DNA from: Cymodocea nodosa
Taxonomy: Eukaryota; Streptophyta; Magnoliopsida; Alismatales; Cymodoceaceae
Length of the DNA: 64,000 nucleotides
Reading direction: 5' to 3'
Assembly: GCA_036874045.1 (NCBI GenBank)
Contig: CM072339.1
Coordinates: 11,601,501 to 11,665,500, forward strand
Part shown: one piece after another, positions 32,066-43,490 of the stretch
Numbering within the stretch: position 1 is the stretch's first letter
Layout: each line of letters begins with the position of its first letter
Translations under genes and position numbers: made by a program
The notes under the pieces: generated by a model
What the model saw: the letters and a program-made list of their open reading frames with translations, nothing else
What the model was told of the DNA's origin: nothing
The model's database searches: none

Positions 32066-34671
32066 TGTAAGGAGTAAAATTGTGCTAATTTATATAGGAT
32101 TATTCATGCTTATTAGAGCTTAAATGATACATAATGCATGTTTATAATTGAAATACCATAACTTTGGCATTTATATGATTATGCATGACTATTGAAGTAA
32201 ATGACTTAAAATTACACAATTTAACTCTTTATTTGATTATGACTTAAATGATAATCGAAATGAATGTTGATTAATACTTAGATGCTCTATGTTATATTAT
32301 TTTCATGTCTTGTTATCTTTTAATGTGTTTGTTTAAGTTTAGTAGGTAAATAAAGAAGGGATTTTTGAAGTCTCACAAGGGCAAGAAATAAAATAGTAAA
32401 AGAGACTTGAGGGTGTTTTTGGAACAACATCCAAAAGCCCCAATTCTCTCCCTTTAAGAGACAACCTAGGGCCTTCTTGGAGACTATCTCCCAGGACTCA
32501 AACGAGCCAAGCTCCCTCCACCTAAGGCAAGCTCCATTCAAGCAAGGGAGGCTCCCCTCTTCTTCTCCAAGGCCGGGTAAGGTTACAAAGGAGGCTTAGA
32601 CTTCGACTCCCTCCTTCCTTTCTTCTTCCTTGGGGTGTTGAGGGCTTAGATCTCCATCAACTTCTTGTGTGGTGCTTTGACATGGGAGGAGGAGAAGGTT
32701 CAGATCTTGTTTGGATGTGTGGCTCCCCCTTTTGGTGGTTTGGTGACAACAAACTTCATTTGGGGCTTGAAATCTACATAGTTGAAATAGGAGACAAGCT
32801 AGGGTATGGCAAACTTGTGTCTTGAAGCAACCATCATGGATTCCACTCTCTTGGAGGACATGGAGGAGGGGTGACAGCCCAGGTCTTCTCCTTACAAGGG
32901 ACGTGCATCATCATTCAGAGGTGGAAAGCTTGCTCCAAGTCTAAGGTAGAGCTTCAAAGGTATTTCGAGGAGGAGATCAATCTTGTTTATATGTGTTTTG
33001 CTCTTCATTTTGTGTTTTTTCTTGATGTATGTAAAGACTAATGAATTTTCAGTAGTTATAATGTTATTTTTACTTTTATTTGAATGTGTGAATGATCCCC
33101 TTTCGTGATTTATGATTGTATAGTGTTTATATTGTGAATGGGTGCAAATAGTTGTGAATGGCTTATACAGAATTCTGTCTTCCTTGTTTTCAGATTTAGT
33201 GTTCATTTATTTTGTTCATATCTCAAGTTTTTCTCAATATTTTTCTTCGATTCTTATGTTGTTTTTGTAGAGAAATAAAAGACGATTTTTTCTGTATACT
33301 TTGTTTAATTTTTTGAGTACTTTTGGTGTGATTTTTCTATTTTCTTTAGGAGAGTACATTCTCGGTTTGAAATCACATTTTCGGTCATTAGCTTTGCGGA
33401 AATGTCTAATACTATTTCTCCCTCTATACATCATATTTTTACGATCTGTAAATTGGGTTTGTTATATTGATAAGTTTATTTTCATTGAACGGTAATTTCA
33501 TAGAATTTCATGAATAATTGATAAAGTTGTCAAGTTTTTACTGGAAGTGCGCGTTCTGTAATATTTCAAAACTGTTTTGCGCACCTTATTAGTTTTTGAT
33601 GTTATTTTCACTTTAGAATGATTTAGAATGTAAAATCACCGTGTATATTTAGAAAACTTAAAACCCTTTCGAAAAAATATTTTTTCATAATTTTTCAATC
33701 CTTATTTTGGGAGAAATCGTTGTCACAATTAGAGCTATTTTCTGTGATTTCAACGACCAAGTTAGGAAGGAATGAATTTTTGTAGTTCCGGATTCTATGC
33801 AAATAGAATCCTTGCCTTCTATTTCTCCTTTCAAAAAGTAGGTTTTCCGTAGAGTTTTTTAGTGTTTCTTGATATGATTTTGTAGGAAATTTTATGTAGA
33901 TTACAATTATGTAAGTTGTGTAATTTTTAGAAATGTATTTCTTTAGTTTTTGATTTTTTCTTCCAGAGGTTGCAGTAATTTCAAATTTTTGTTTGAGTAC
34001 CAGATTTAGTGCTTGACGCTTGAGTGTTGCCTGTACTGTAATCTTTGTATAAAATCATTCTATTAATTTTCCTTAGTAGTAATACAAGTCTTCGTTCAAA
34101 GCCCTCTGATTTCACAGGATTTAATGGAGTTTTGATTGAGTTACAATTTTTGCACCGAAGGTGCGATTTTGGAAAGTTTCCAGAACAATTCTGCGCCCTA
34201 TCAGTAAATCCGATATTTCTAGAGTTCTATAATGAGTTAATCTACGAAATCACTTCTCTCGAGAATCTTTCCAACCAATATTTTATCTAGATTTTTGAAT
34301 GCCCAGGTTGGAGGAAAAGAGAGTTAGAAATTAGGCCTCACTTCTATGATTTCAAGGCTGAACTCATTGATTTTCTTGAGTTTCCTAAGGGTTAACCTTA
34401 GGAACTTATTGGATTATGGGTGATATTTGACTCTTCATTATACTTATGTAATTTTTACCTATTAATTTATAAGTAGAATTTTTATTATGACTTTAACGAA
34501 GTAAATGTTTTGCTAAATAATTATTTCCATGAATTCAATTAAGACAAGCTCCTTGTGGATCGACTCGCTCTTACATATGCTTAATACAATAGGTACCATG
34601 CGCTTGCGGTTTATAAATGTAAAATTTGGGTTTTTCATGTATTTAATTGAATAACAACAAATTACCTTACA
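32066..34671 (+). mobile_element. Solo LTR S1
   Basis: 2,606 bp with inverted ends TGTAAGG...CCTTACA, flanked by GGCGT (32,061-32,065) and AGCGT (34,672-34,676), a 5-bp duplication with one mismatch. The uninterrupted sequence is seen in Gypsy-Z' at about 42,050-42,070. Near its end it has CTCCTTGTGGATCGACTCG and a CGCTTGCGG stretch, common near plant gypsy LTR ends. Homologous to the solo LTR at 49,186. No coding capacity, no primer site. Strand chosen by these end motifs. Confidence 0.82.
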
Positions 34672-34676
34672 AGCGT

Positions 34677-34961
34677 GCATTATAAATATAGAACAAAATG
34701 TTATTTATGAGTTACCAGCACCTGTGAAAGAAAAAGAAATTTGTTGGGAAACTAGAAGGAGAAGCAGCTGATTCAACTTCATCCGTTAACAACTATTTAC
34801 TGAGTATAAAGTGTCAGACTAGTATGTAATTAATCTTTTGCTATTTTACTTTATATTAAGAGCTTATGAGCACATGGATTCGTTCTCTTAGTATTAAACG
34901 ATTAGTAAAAACACCTACACAGGATTATTCAACATAGAGACGTACTGAAAAATTTTTTGAA
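34677..34961 (+). other. Gypsy-Z spacer, gag leader
   Basis: Continuation of the spacer; homologous to 42,067-42,360 of Gypsy-Z', which stops matching right at the start of gag. No gene. Confidence 0.6.
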
Positions 34962-36210
34962 TTGGACTTTAACAAAATCCTTAGGGGTGTAGCTAACCTT
35001 TCTTTAAAAGAGAACAAAGATATGGCGGCTCTAGTAGAAAAACCATTAGGAGAAATTTTGTATCTTGAATTAGTTGATGAACTTTCATGCATTCGATTGC
35101 CAAACTTTGAGGGAGATAGGTTTGAACTGAAATCTAATTATATTAGTCAATTACCACATTTTCATGGATTAGAAAGAGAAGATGCCTATTATTTCCTTAG
35201 AGAATTTAATGAAGTTTGTCAAATGATGAAAATGTCGAACATGAGTATAGATGCTATTAAACTTAGATATCCTTTTGCTTTAAAAGATAGCTAAGAGATG
35301 GTTATATACTCTATTGCCTGATTCAATTTCTTCTTGGACTGAATTTTGCTCCGTTTTCCTAGAAAAATATTATCTAACACATCAAACAATTAAAAAGAAA
35401 AAGGAAAAATTAATGTGTAGCCAAAAATAGGAAGAATCATTTTGGAAATATTTTGAAAGATTTAAAGATTTACTGACTCAATGTCCACATCATGCAATGA
35501 GTAAAGCACAATTAATAGGTATAATTTATGAAAGCATAGATGTTTCAACGAAATCTTTATTAGAATCTACTTGTCAGAATGGATTTTTAAAACTCTGTAG
35601 TGAAGAAGCATGGGCATATTTAGAAAACTTTGCAAAAAGAACTACACAGTGGGAAAATTCGGTTGAAGCTATTGTAGATAAAAGAATATTGCCAAGAGGA
35701 ATGCATGAAATAGATTCAAGCACTATGCTTGAAGTCAAATTAACTGAATTAACAAAGAAAATAAAAGAGTTATCATTAAATCAAAAACTAGCAGAAAAAA
35801 ATGCAAACGTTAATGATTTAGATATTATCTATGCTAGAAACTAAAAAGATAACTTTGCAAGTTCTTATAATCCTAATTGGAGAAATCACCCGAATTTATC
35901 TTAGAGAAACAACAATTTTCAGGGAGGAGAAAATATAAATGACAAGAATATAAGTTATGAAGCATTAATTGAATAAGGTTCTAAAATAGAGAAATTAGAA
36001 AAGATAATCCAACAACTAAACAATCGTCTAGATCTTGTATTTGGAAATGTTGCAATGCAAAATCAAAATATGAATAGAAATGTACCACCTAGACAGAAGG
36101 AATCAATGGAAGTTAGACCTACTGGAGGATTGCCAATGCAAGCAATACCTAACCCTATCAACAGAACTATTAATGAAATTGATACCTCCTTTGGGAGGGT
36201 AGCTGAATGA
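34962..36210 (+). pseudogene. Gypsy-Z gag: Athila-type capsid without zinc knuckle
   Basis: The retrotransposon gag capsid pattern is clear: LPHFHGLEREDAYYFLREFNEVC, LKDS plus RWLYTLLPDSISSWTEF (one frame over), FLEKYY, FERFKDLLTQCPHH, then YESIDVSTKSLLESTC and EEAWAYLENFAKRT. The tail has SSYNPNWRNHPNLS, the Athila signature that normally follows the zinc knuckle. No CX2CX4HX4C is present between LTELTKKIKEL and that signature, so nucleocapsid is missing. A 1-base loss near 35,292 and stops near 35,430, 35,844, 35,904 and 35,975 break the frame. Gag makes the virus-like particle. Confidence 0.87.
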
Positions 36211-36289
36211 AGCAGTATAACTAAAGTAACTATGTATAATATAGTAAGTAGAAAAATATAAAAAGAAAAAATGTAAGTTTAATTATAAT

Positions 36290-36427
36290 TAGTAATATCG
36301 TAGAGTTATTACTTAACTCAATGAACTTAGTCCGTTGAGTTATGACCTAACTCCACGAAGGTGTGAAGTAGCTATGTTAATTTTGTCTCTGTTAAATTTT
36401 TGTTTATGTTATACAGAATCACAACAA
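36290..36427 (+). promoter_or_regulatory. Motif array upstream of F-box pseudogene
   Basis: TAACTCAATGAACTTAGTCCGTTGAGTTA (an imperfect palindrome, about 36,313-36,341) followed by TAACTCCACGAAGG, then an AT-rich leader to the ATG at 36,428. Same motif family as the LTR arrays. Whether it drives the captured gene is inference. Confidence 0.4.
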
Positions 36428-37566
36428 ATGGAATTGATGAAATTACCACTAGATGCACTGAAGGAAATACTAAGTAACATGTCAGCTAAAGATCTATGTA
36501 GAACGTGTTGTGTATCAAAAGAAATCAAAGACTATATCAGAGAAAAATACTTTCATGGACTACAAGCTTCAAAAATAACTAAGATTAGAGATGAATTTAT
36601 ATGGAAGTCATTTAATCGTAATTCAATCAGCTATGAGTATCTGAATATGAAAGAAACTACTTGAATTCCACCCAATGCATTAAAAGGAATAGATCATATT
36701 ATGGGGATGGATGACAGATTAATTATTTACAGAACTAAACTAAGGTATGCAATTCTATTACCTGATATTTTGATTAGAAATCCGATCACAAGAGAAGAAT
36801 GGAATATAGGAAGACCTAATAGATATGAAGTACCAACTGAAAATTGTGGGTCAGCTTTAATTTTTTCTGATAAAAATTTGACAATTCTTGAAAAATTATA
36901 TTATTGGAGACCAATTGGAAATTGGGATGAAGATTTATGCTTAAGTGTGTATAATTTTTTGAATAGATCTTAGACTAAAAATACTATGATATATCTAGGA
37001 CAGAAAGCTTTAATTAATAGCATGCGTGTCATACTTGATGGATATATATATATAGTCACAGATATATCAGTTGCATATAGATTTGATTTATACATAGTAA
37101 GCATAGACAGTTATGATGATTTTATAGAAATATTACCTATACCGAGTGATATAGCTAAACCACCGACTTTAGAATATGATCAAAAGTCCAAGTAGGAATG
37201 TGGTACAATGAATATGATGATCCTACTTTATGTTTGATAAGATGGTGGGATGAATTGAAGAAATTTCAAATATGGATTATAAAAGACCTGAATGAATGGA
37301 AGTGGGAAGAGGAATATATTGAAATAGATATAGAAATAGAAACAGTTACATTATCTTGGAACAGAAGAAGATCTCTTTCTGCATTTCATTTCATTAATGG
37401 TAATACACTTGTATTTAGTATTGATAATATATTGCAAGTTTACAAGCTAAAAAGGAAAACGAACTGCATTAAAATAGAATTAATAGTAAGAAGAATTATG
37501 CCTAAAAAGTTTGCATCGACTGACACATTTATTCCATTTGTTACTACTTTTCAATCATGCTCTTAA
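36428..37566 (+). pseudogene. F-box protein (F-box plus FBA-like) retro-pseudogene
   Basis: About 380 codons, a usual length for plant F-box/FBA proteins, which act as substrate receptors of SCF ubiquitin ligases. F-box at residues about 6-38: LPLDALKEILSNMS, then LCRTCCVSKEIKDYI. The FBA-like part has IRNPITREEW, later FQIWIIKDLNEWKWEEEY and a C-terminal IPFVTTFQSC. Broken by stops at 36,662, 36,971 and 37,193 and a frameshift near 37,195. No intron is visible, and a 12-base A run follows the stop after 42 bases, so it looks like a processed copy. It lies exactly where pol should be, between gag and the post-pol signature. The donor gene cannot be named. Confidence 0.8.
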
Positions 37567-37608
37567 ACTATGATTCTGAGCTTTTAATGTTGTGTGTATT
37601 TTGCATTT

Positions 37609-37643
37609 AAAAAAAAAAAACAATAACAACAACAACAACAAAA
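37609..37643 (+). repeat. Poly(A) tract and CAA repeat after F-box copy
   Basis: Twelve A at 37,609-37,620, then a CAA-type microsatellite. The A run is consistent with the tail of a reverse-transcribed mRNA; chance is possible in such AT-rich DNA. Confidence 0.55.
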
Positions 37644-38154
37644 TATCAATCCAATTTGTTGGTATCTATTTTGGGAAACCAATTGGCTTGCTTGTGAGCC
37701 ACCAAAGGCATAGGAGCCTAGGTTCCACACAAGATACTGAATTAGCAATTTTTGTTTTGTTATGTTGTTATATATTCTACTTTTATTTGTGAATGAAAAG
37801 TTTTTCAGAAAAAAATCAGAAGATATGGAAGGAGATAGAAAAGAACAAGGTATGCGATTGATTACTTATCCTGAATTTACATTTAAAATTCAATTCATTG
37901 AATTAGGTGCTAAGTCAATGAAACAATAGTCATGCCTACTACAATTACTGTATTTATTGTAAGATCTTTTACATTGAGGACAATGCAAAATGTAGGTATG
38001 GGGGGGGAGGTAATTAAAGTAACAGCCATGTAATTTTGTTAACTAAAAGAATTAGAATGGTATTGAAAAAAAAGTCAGTGGAAATTGAGAATGTAAAATT
38101 TTTAAGAATTGTAACCACTTGATTATTAGAATCTTATATAAGATGCTATAGAAT
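37644..38154 (+). other. Gypsy-Z post-pol region with G-rich purine tract
   Basis: Non-coding. At about 37,974-38,014 it has TTGAGGACAATG followed shortly by GTATGGGGGGGGAGG, the block usually found right after integrase in Athila/Tat elements. This shows the F-box copy took the place of pol rather than lying outside the element. Confidence 0.65.
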
Positions 38155-39088
38155 TTTACTATTCATACAAATCTAGATATAGTATCTTATGTTTTTGCTG
38201 AATTTTATGAGTTTAACAGTTTCACGATTTTAAAATGAAAACAGAATGTTTAACTGAAACTTAATAAATTATCTGAAATCCTGAAAGAGCTGAAATGTTG
38301 ATTTTTAGATTAAACGAAATACATATGATCAAAGATACATTTAATTTGATTGATTAAACTTGTAGAATGATTTATGTGTAGATCTTATTAAACTATAGAA
38401 AAAAGTATGAGCTTATTGAGATGGATTCATATTTTTAGTAAATAATAGAAGCAAGACTATATGAGATTTGTGTTTTATTGCATCTGTATTAATGAAATAC
38501 GTATATATACTGTGTTGAAAAGAAATAAAAAATAAAAAACTTTGAGAGTTTATTAACTTGTTTGATCATGAGCCTTTTGTACTTGAGCAGATAGGTATGT
38601 AAGGATTGTTGACCTAAAAAGGACTCTTTAAATCTGGCAACCTATGGTCCTGATCAGATCTGAGATTGTTGACTGAAAGCTCGATACATGGGTACACTAG
38701 AAAGCTCTTGTATGATTCAAGCTTGTCAAATTAACTTTTAAAGTACAAATATGCATATATTGTTCTGAAAAGATATAATCGTTTTGTGAAACACAAATAT
38801 CTTTTGAATCAAGTATATTTTCTGTTATCTAAGATTACTGAAGTATGTATCTAGAATAAACTTTTGAAGTTGTTTATTGGAGATACAATTCTTTATTCTA
38901 CTTGCCTTAATCGTATTGAATTGGATTGTATTTTGATTTGTATGTTGTTGAAATTTATTCTGGAAATCTTATTAGAAAATTCAAGATGACAGATGCTGAA
39001 AAGAAGAACAAATGATAATATAATTAACACCTATGTGATGCTGATATATTTTGTATGTAATTTACATATATTCTAAGTATATTTGCAG
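38155..39088 (+). promoter_or_regulatory. Promoter/leader/intron-like segment of Gypsy-Z
   Basis: Contains GTATATATAC at 38,501-38,510, a leader of about 85 bases, the splice-donor-like GATAG|GTATGTAAGG (intron start 38,595) and acceptor TATATTTGCAG (end 39,088), a putative intron of 494 bases. After the acceptor only eroded frame remains (GTTGAAGAGGAG..., no ATG). Homologous to Gypsy-Z' 42,530-43,490, Copia-3 62,990-63,973 and Copia-2 16,870-17,760. A promoter with spliced leader is inference. Confidence 0.6.
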
Positions 39089-39249
39089 GTTGAAGAGGAG
39101 AAAACAAAGTTAAAATAGATTACTAAAACATACAGAATATCTATATAATAATCTAAATTCTTATTCTGAAGAAGAACAAAAGCAAGAATTAATTCTAGCA
39201 CTTTAGAAAGACCAACTAATTAGATCTTAGTTTGCTAAGGGACTAGCAA

Positions 39250-39268
39250 AATTTAAGTATAGAGGAAG
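39250..39268 (+). other. Polypurine tract of Gypsy-Z
   Basis: AAATTTAAGTATAGAGGAAG directly before TGTTTAGAATG; the Gypsy-Z' version is the better conserved ATGGGGGAAG. Confidence 0.7.
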
Positions 39269-41106
39269 TGTTTAGAATGAAAAGGTACATAATATTAATG
39301 GTTAAATCATGGTTAATTGCATAATATTTAGCTTATCATATGAGAATTAAGCCATTATGTTATAATTGCACTATTATATGCTTTAATGAAAGAATCTGCA
39401 TATTTTCAGGGAATTAATGTTAATTTCGTATAATTTTGAACTGTCGGTAAATTATAGGCTGTGAAATTCTTAAGTATCCAAATTGTTTGTTATTTTGGAG
39501 AGTTATATTTAATGTACCGAATAGTTATGTTTTAAATGCTAAAAGAATTTGCAGGTACACAGTAACAACTCATTGAGTTAAAGGCTTAAATGTGTAAAAG
39601 GTATGGTAACAACTTGTTGAATTAGTGAGTAAAAATCATAAGTTGTATATCTGAACTCGTTAAGTTAGATTTATGCACGTGTTGAATTTAAATGTTTTAG
39701 TACATCACGTGAGATGCACATGTTTAACTCGTTAAGTTAGCATAACTGTATGCGTTGAGTTACATGAATACACACTAAGGTAATGCGTTATGTTAGTAGC
39801 TTATTTCTTTATTGCACATGTTTTATAGTTAAATCAATGAAGTAAGTCCATTGAGTTATCAGTAACTCCATTGACCATATATTTTCTAATATGCCACTAT
39901 AGCAGTTGTAGAAACAGGACATTCGAAGAAAGATCACGATTACACGTATCACGTAGGAATTCACTCATTGAAGGAAGAAGAAATCACCATCGTTGATATG
40001 AATGAAGGAAATCTAACTGATCAATTAAGCGGGAGCAGTTACTACTATAGGAAATATAAAAGATGCAAAAAAAATGTGTAGGGTGTGTTGGAGAATCGCG
40101 TTAATTGCAGGCAACGTCGAAAGTTCCTTGAAGCTCCACACCAACACTAACACCAACACCATCATCACCATCACCAACCATCGAAGGTCTGTGAGGATAC
40201 TTACCTGATGTCGGGTCGATTCTGAGCCAAACACAGTGCCTGACAACCACTGTGAGGAGTGATCATGTCGTAGAAAGGGAATCCATTTTCACCAAGCATC
40301 GGTTCATATCTCAGGAGATTGTAAAGCTTCTAGCCTTGATTTTAGGTTGATGCCAATATACTGAGAAGGAGATCATCTTGCAATTCTGGACTTGCGATTC
40401 TATAGGGAGAGGAGACAGGATTGTAAGTGACTAAATTTTCAGTGGTGTAATCGCGTCGCATGTAGTGACGAAAGTTTTTATTGTCGATAGAGATTTTTAC
40501 ATTTCACCTTTCATTCATCTTTAGGAACACATTAAAAACAAAAACACCAAAAACAATTACTTATTTGTGTTTACAGTTTGTATTTAAATGTTGTATTATT
40601 TGTTTTGTATTGTGATTAATGTTAGTGTTGTTCGTATTGTGAATGTTTTATGTTTGATTGATTCAGAAAATAGGTAATAGTTTTATAGTTTACTGAAATT
40701 GATTCATTCTAGATACTTAAAGATTTCAATGGTTACTATTTGAAATATTTGAATGTTAGTGTTGCTCAATGATAAATCTAATCTTAGATAGCATCAAAGA
40801 GCTTAATTGATGTTATTTACAAGCTGTGGAATCGCCCAATGGTTGGTTGAATTCCTCTATAATTAACAGTATTGTTAGACTTGTGGAGTTAATTTAAGTA
40901 CACGAAGTTAGTTCGTTGAGTTAGCCATAACTCCACGAACTAGGTCCGTTGTGTTAATTGTAATTCAACGGAGTGTTTACTGAACACATAAATTCCAATA
41001 TAAAAATCAAAACAGTACACAATTTTTAGTTTAACTCTTTTCACTATGGAATCGACCTGTACTTGCACACAAATACAATATACACTGTGCACTTGTAGTT
41101 AAAACA
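39269..41106 (+). mobile_element. Gypsy LTR shared by Gypsy-Z and Gypsy-Z'
   Basis: Starts TGTTTAGAATGAAAAGG; TATA box TATAAAAG at 40,055-40,062; ends at GCACTTGTAGTTAAAACA, about 150 bp short of the true end seen at 44,455. The U3 tandem 138-bp units of Gypsy-1 are absent. The sequence that follows is the last codons (GATGAACTTAAGAGAAAGGAC) and stop of the upstream ORF, so a deletion removed the LTR end, the primer site and most of that ORF. Confidence 0.85.
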
Positions 41107-41589
41107 TAGATGAACTTAAGAGAAAGGACTAATTGTATTGTTCATCTACTTATATTTGTATTGAAAAATATCTAACTGTATGTAAATGTAACTATTCATA
41201 TAAATGAATGATTGAATTTCAGATATTTTTGAATTCATGTTTGAGAATGAATGATATAATTAAGAATTGTATTGAATATTATATAACTGTTTAAAGATGT
41301 GTAAGACTATTTAAAAGATTTACAAATTTTATGAATGACATGGTTAAATGCATGATAATTGGTTAATGCTTGAATATATCTGTATGCTGAAAAGTAAAAT
41401 GTAAATTCTACATAACAGGAAATGAACTATAAGTTAAAAATACATATAATGTTCAAATTTAAATCAGTTGCATTAGAACACTACATTAATGGCATGATTT
41501 AACTTTAATTAAGTTAACAAAATGTAGAGAAAAAAATATATATATAGAAGTTAATACGAGGAGTAAGTTTTAGAAAAATTTACTAAGTG

Positions 41590-41930
41590 TTAACTCAACG
41601 AAGTAAGTCCGTTGAGTTAACTTTAACTCCACGAGATCAATAAGAATAAAATATAAGGTCACTCCTTTGAGTTATCTGTAACTCAACGAGGTTAGTCCGT
41701 AGAGTTAGCAAATAGGCAACGAAGCTAGTTCGTTGAGTTAGCTATGACTCAATGAGATTAGTTCGTTGACTTAAGAATAGTAACCAAAGCTAGTCCATTG
41801 AGTTAGCTGTAACTCAACAAGATTAGTTTATTGAGTTAGAAATAGTAACCAAAGCTAGTCCATTGAGTTAACTGTAACTCAACGAGGTTTGTTCGTGGAT
41901 TAAGTTGAAGGGTTATTCTTTTAGCCATGA
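41590..41930 (+). repeat. Palindromic TAACTCAACG / CGTTGAGTTA array
   Basis: More than ten copies of TAACTCAACG-like and GTTGAGTTA-like motifs in alternating orientation, for example TAACTCAACG-AAGTAAGTC-CGTTGAGTTA (10-bp arms). The unit with TAGTAACCAAAGCTAGTCCATTGAGTTA recurs about every 60 bases. Densest array in the window. Confidence 0.8.
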
Positions 41931-42529
41931 ATGAAACTTCGCGGGTTTAGCGGTTACTAAAATTTGAAATTAGAAGTGAAACATGTATCCATAAAAATAG
42001 GAACCATATTGCACTTTACAAGACACGTTCTTGCAGTAAGATTCATTTGCTTTATGGAAGTGCATTATAAATATAGAATAGAATGTTATTTACGAGTTAC
42101 TAGCACTTGAGGATAGGAAAGAAAATTTGTTGGGGAACTGGAAGGAGAAGCAGCTAATTCAACTTCATCCGTCAACAACTATTTATTAGAAACAAAGCAT
42201 CAAACTGGTATGTAATTAATCTTCTACTATTTTACTTTATGTTAAGGGTTTATGAGCACATGGATTCGTTCTCCTAACACTAAACGATTAGTAAAAATAC
42301 CTGCATAGGATTATTCAACACAGAGGCATATTGAAATATTTTCTAAATTAGACTTAAACAAAGTAATTTTGTTAATTAGAGGATCTAGGATGGTGTTGCA
42401 AAAATTCTATGGAAATTGAAAGTTTTTTATGAATTTGCTGTAACTAACCGAAATTTCTTGTAACTATCCGATAATTGAGACTATCAAATTTTAAGAATTG
42501 TAACTACTTGAATGTTATATTTAGAATCT

Positions 42530-43490
42530 TATATAAGATGCTACAAAAATTTTACTATTATACAAATCTAGATATAGTATCTTATGTTTTTGCTGAATTT
42601 TATGAATTTAATAGTTTCATGATTTTAAAAAGAAATCAGAATGCTTAACTGAAACTCAGTAAAAGATCTGAAATCCTGAAAGAGCTAAAATGTTGAATTT
42701 TGGATTAAATGAAATACATATGATCAAGGATATATTTAATTTGATTGATTAAACTTGTAGAATGATTTATGTGTAAATCTTATTAAACTATAGAAAAAGT
42801 ATGAGCTTATTGATATGGATTCATATTTTCAATAAATAACAAAAGTATGATTATATGAGATTTATGTTTTATTGCATCTATATTAATGAAATGCGTATAT
42901 ATACTGTGTTGAAAAGAAAAGAAAGAAAAAAAGAGAAAAACTTTGAGAGTTTATTGACTTGTTTGATCACAAGCCTTTTATACTTGAGCAGATAGGTATG
43001 TAAGGATTGTTGACCTGAAAAAGGACTCTTTAAATCTGGCAACCTAAGATCTAGATCAGATCTGGGATTATTGATTGAAAGCTCGATACATGGGTACACT
43101 AGAAAGCTCTTGTATGATTTAAGCTTTTCAAATTAACTTTTAAAGTACAAATATGCATATACTATCTGAAAAGATAAAAGTGTTTTGTGAAATACAGATA
43201 TCTTTTGAATCAAGTATATTTTCTGTTATCTAAGATTACTGAAGTATGAATCTAGAATAGACTTTTGAAGTTGTTTATTTGAGATACAATTCATTATTCT
43301 ACTTGTTTTAATCATATTGTATTGGATTGTGTTTTTGATTCGTATGTAGTTGAAATTTATTCTAGAAATCATATTGGAAAATTTGGGATAACAGATGTTG
43401 AAAAGAAGAAAAAATGATAATATAATTACCACCTATGTGATGCTAATATATTTTGTATGTAATTTACATATGTTTTAAATATATTTGCAA
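42530..43490 (+). promoter_or_regulatory. Promoter/leader/intron-like segment of Gypsy-Z'
   Basis: Second gypsy copy: GTATATATAC at 42,895-42,904, GATAG|GTATGTAAGG with intron start 42,996. The acceptor equivalent to 39,088 reads TATATTTGCAAG, so the original AG is mutated. Confidence 0.55.

Larger units (their letters stand above)
29354..41106 (+). mobile_element. Gypsy-Z, non-autonomous Athila-like element with extra ORF and captured F-box gene
   Basis: Plus-strand order: upstream ORF (plant transposon-like), spacer with motif array and a solo-LTR insertion, Athila capsid gag, motif array, F-box pseudogene with poly(A), post-pol G-rich signature, promoter/intron-like segment, purine tract, 3' LTR. 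No pol is present. The 5' LTR and primer site are missing because Gypsy-3 inserted at 29,353. The extra ORF may be native, as ORF1 is in Ogre-type elements, or acquired. Confidence 0.75.

Noticed and set aside
33234..33495. Short frames inside S1
   Set aside because: No domain, overlapping on both strands, no counterpart in S2; chance frames in AT-rich LTR DNA.
38580..38720. Conserved stretch near the splice-donor site considered as a tRNA or structured RNA gene
   Set aside because: No cloverleaf arms or A/B boxes found; conservation is explained by element copies and a leader/intron reading.
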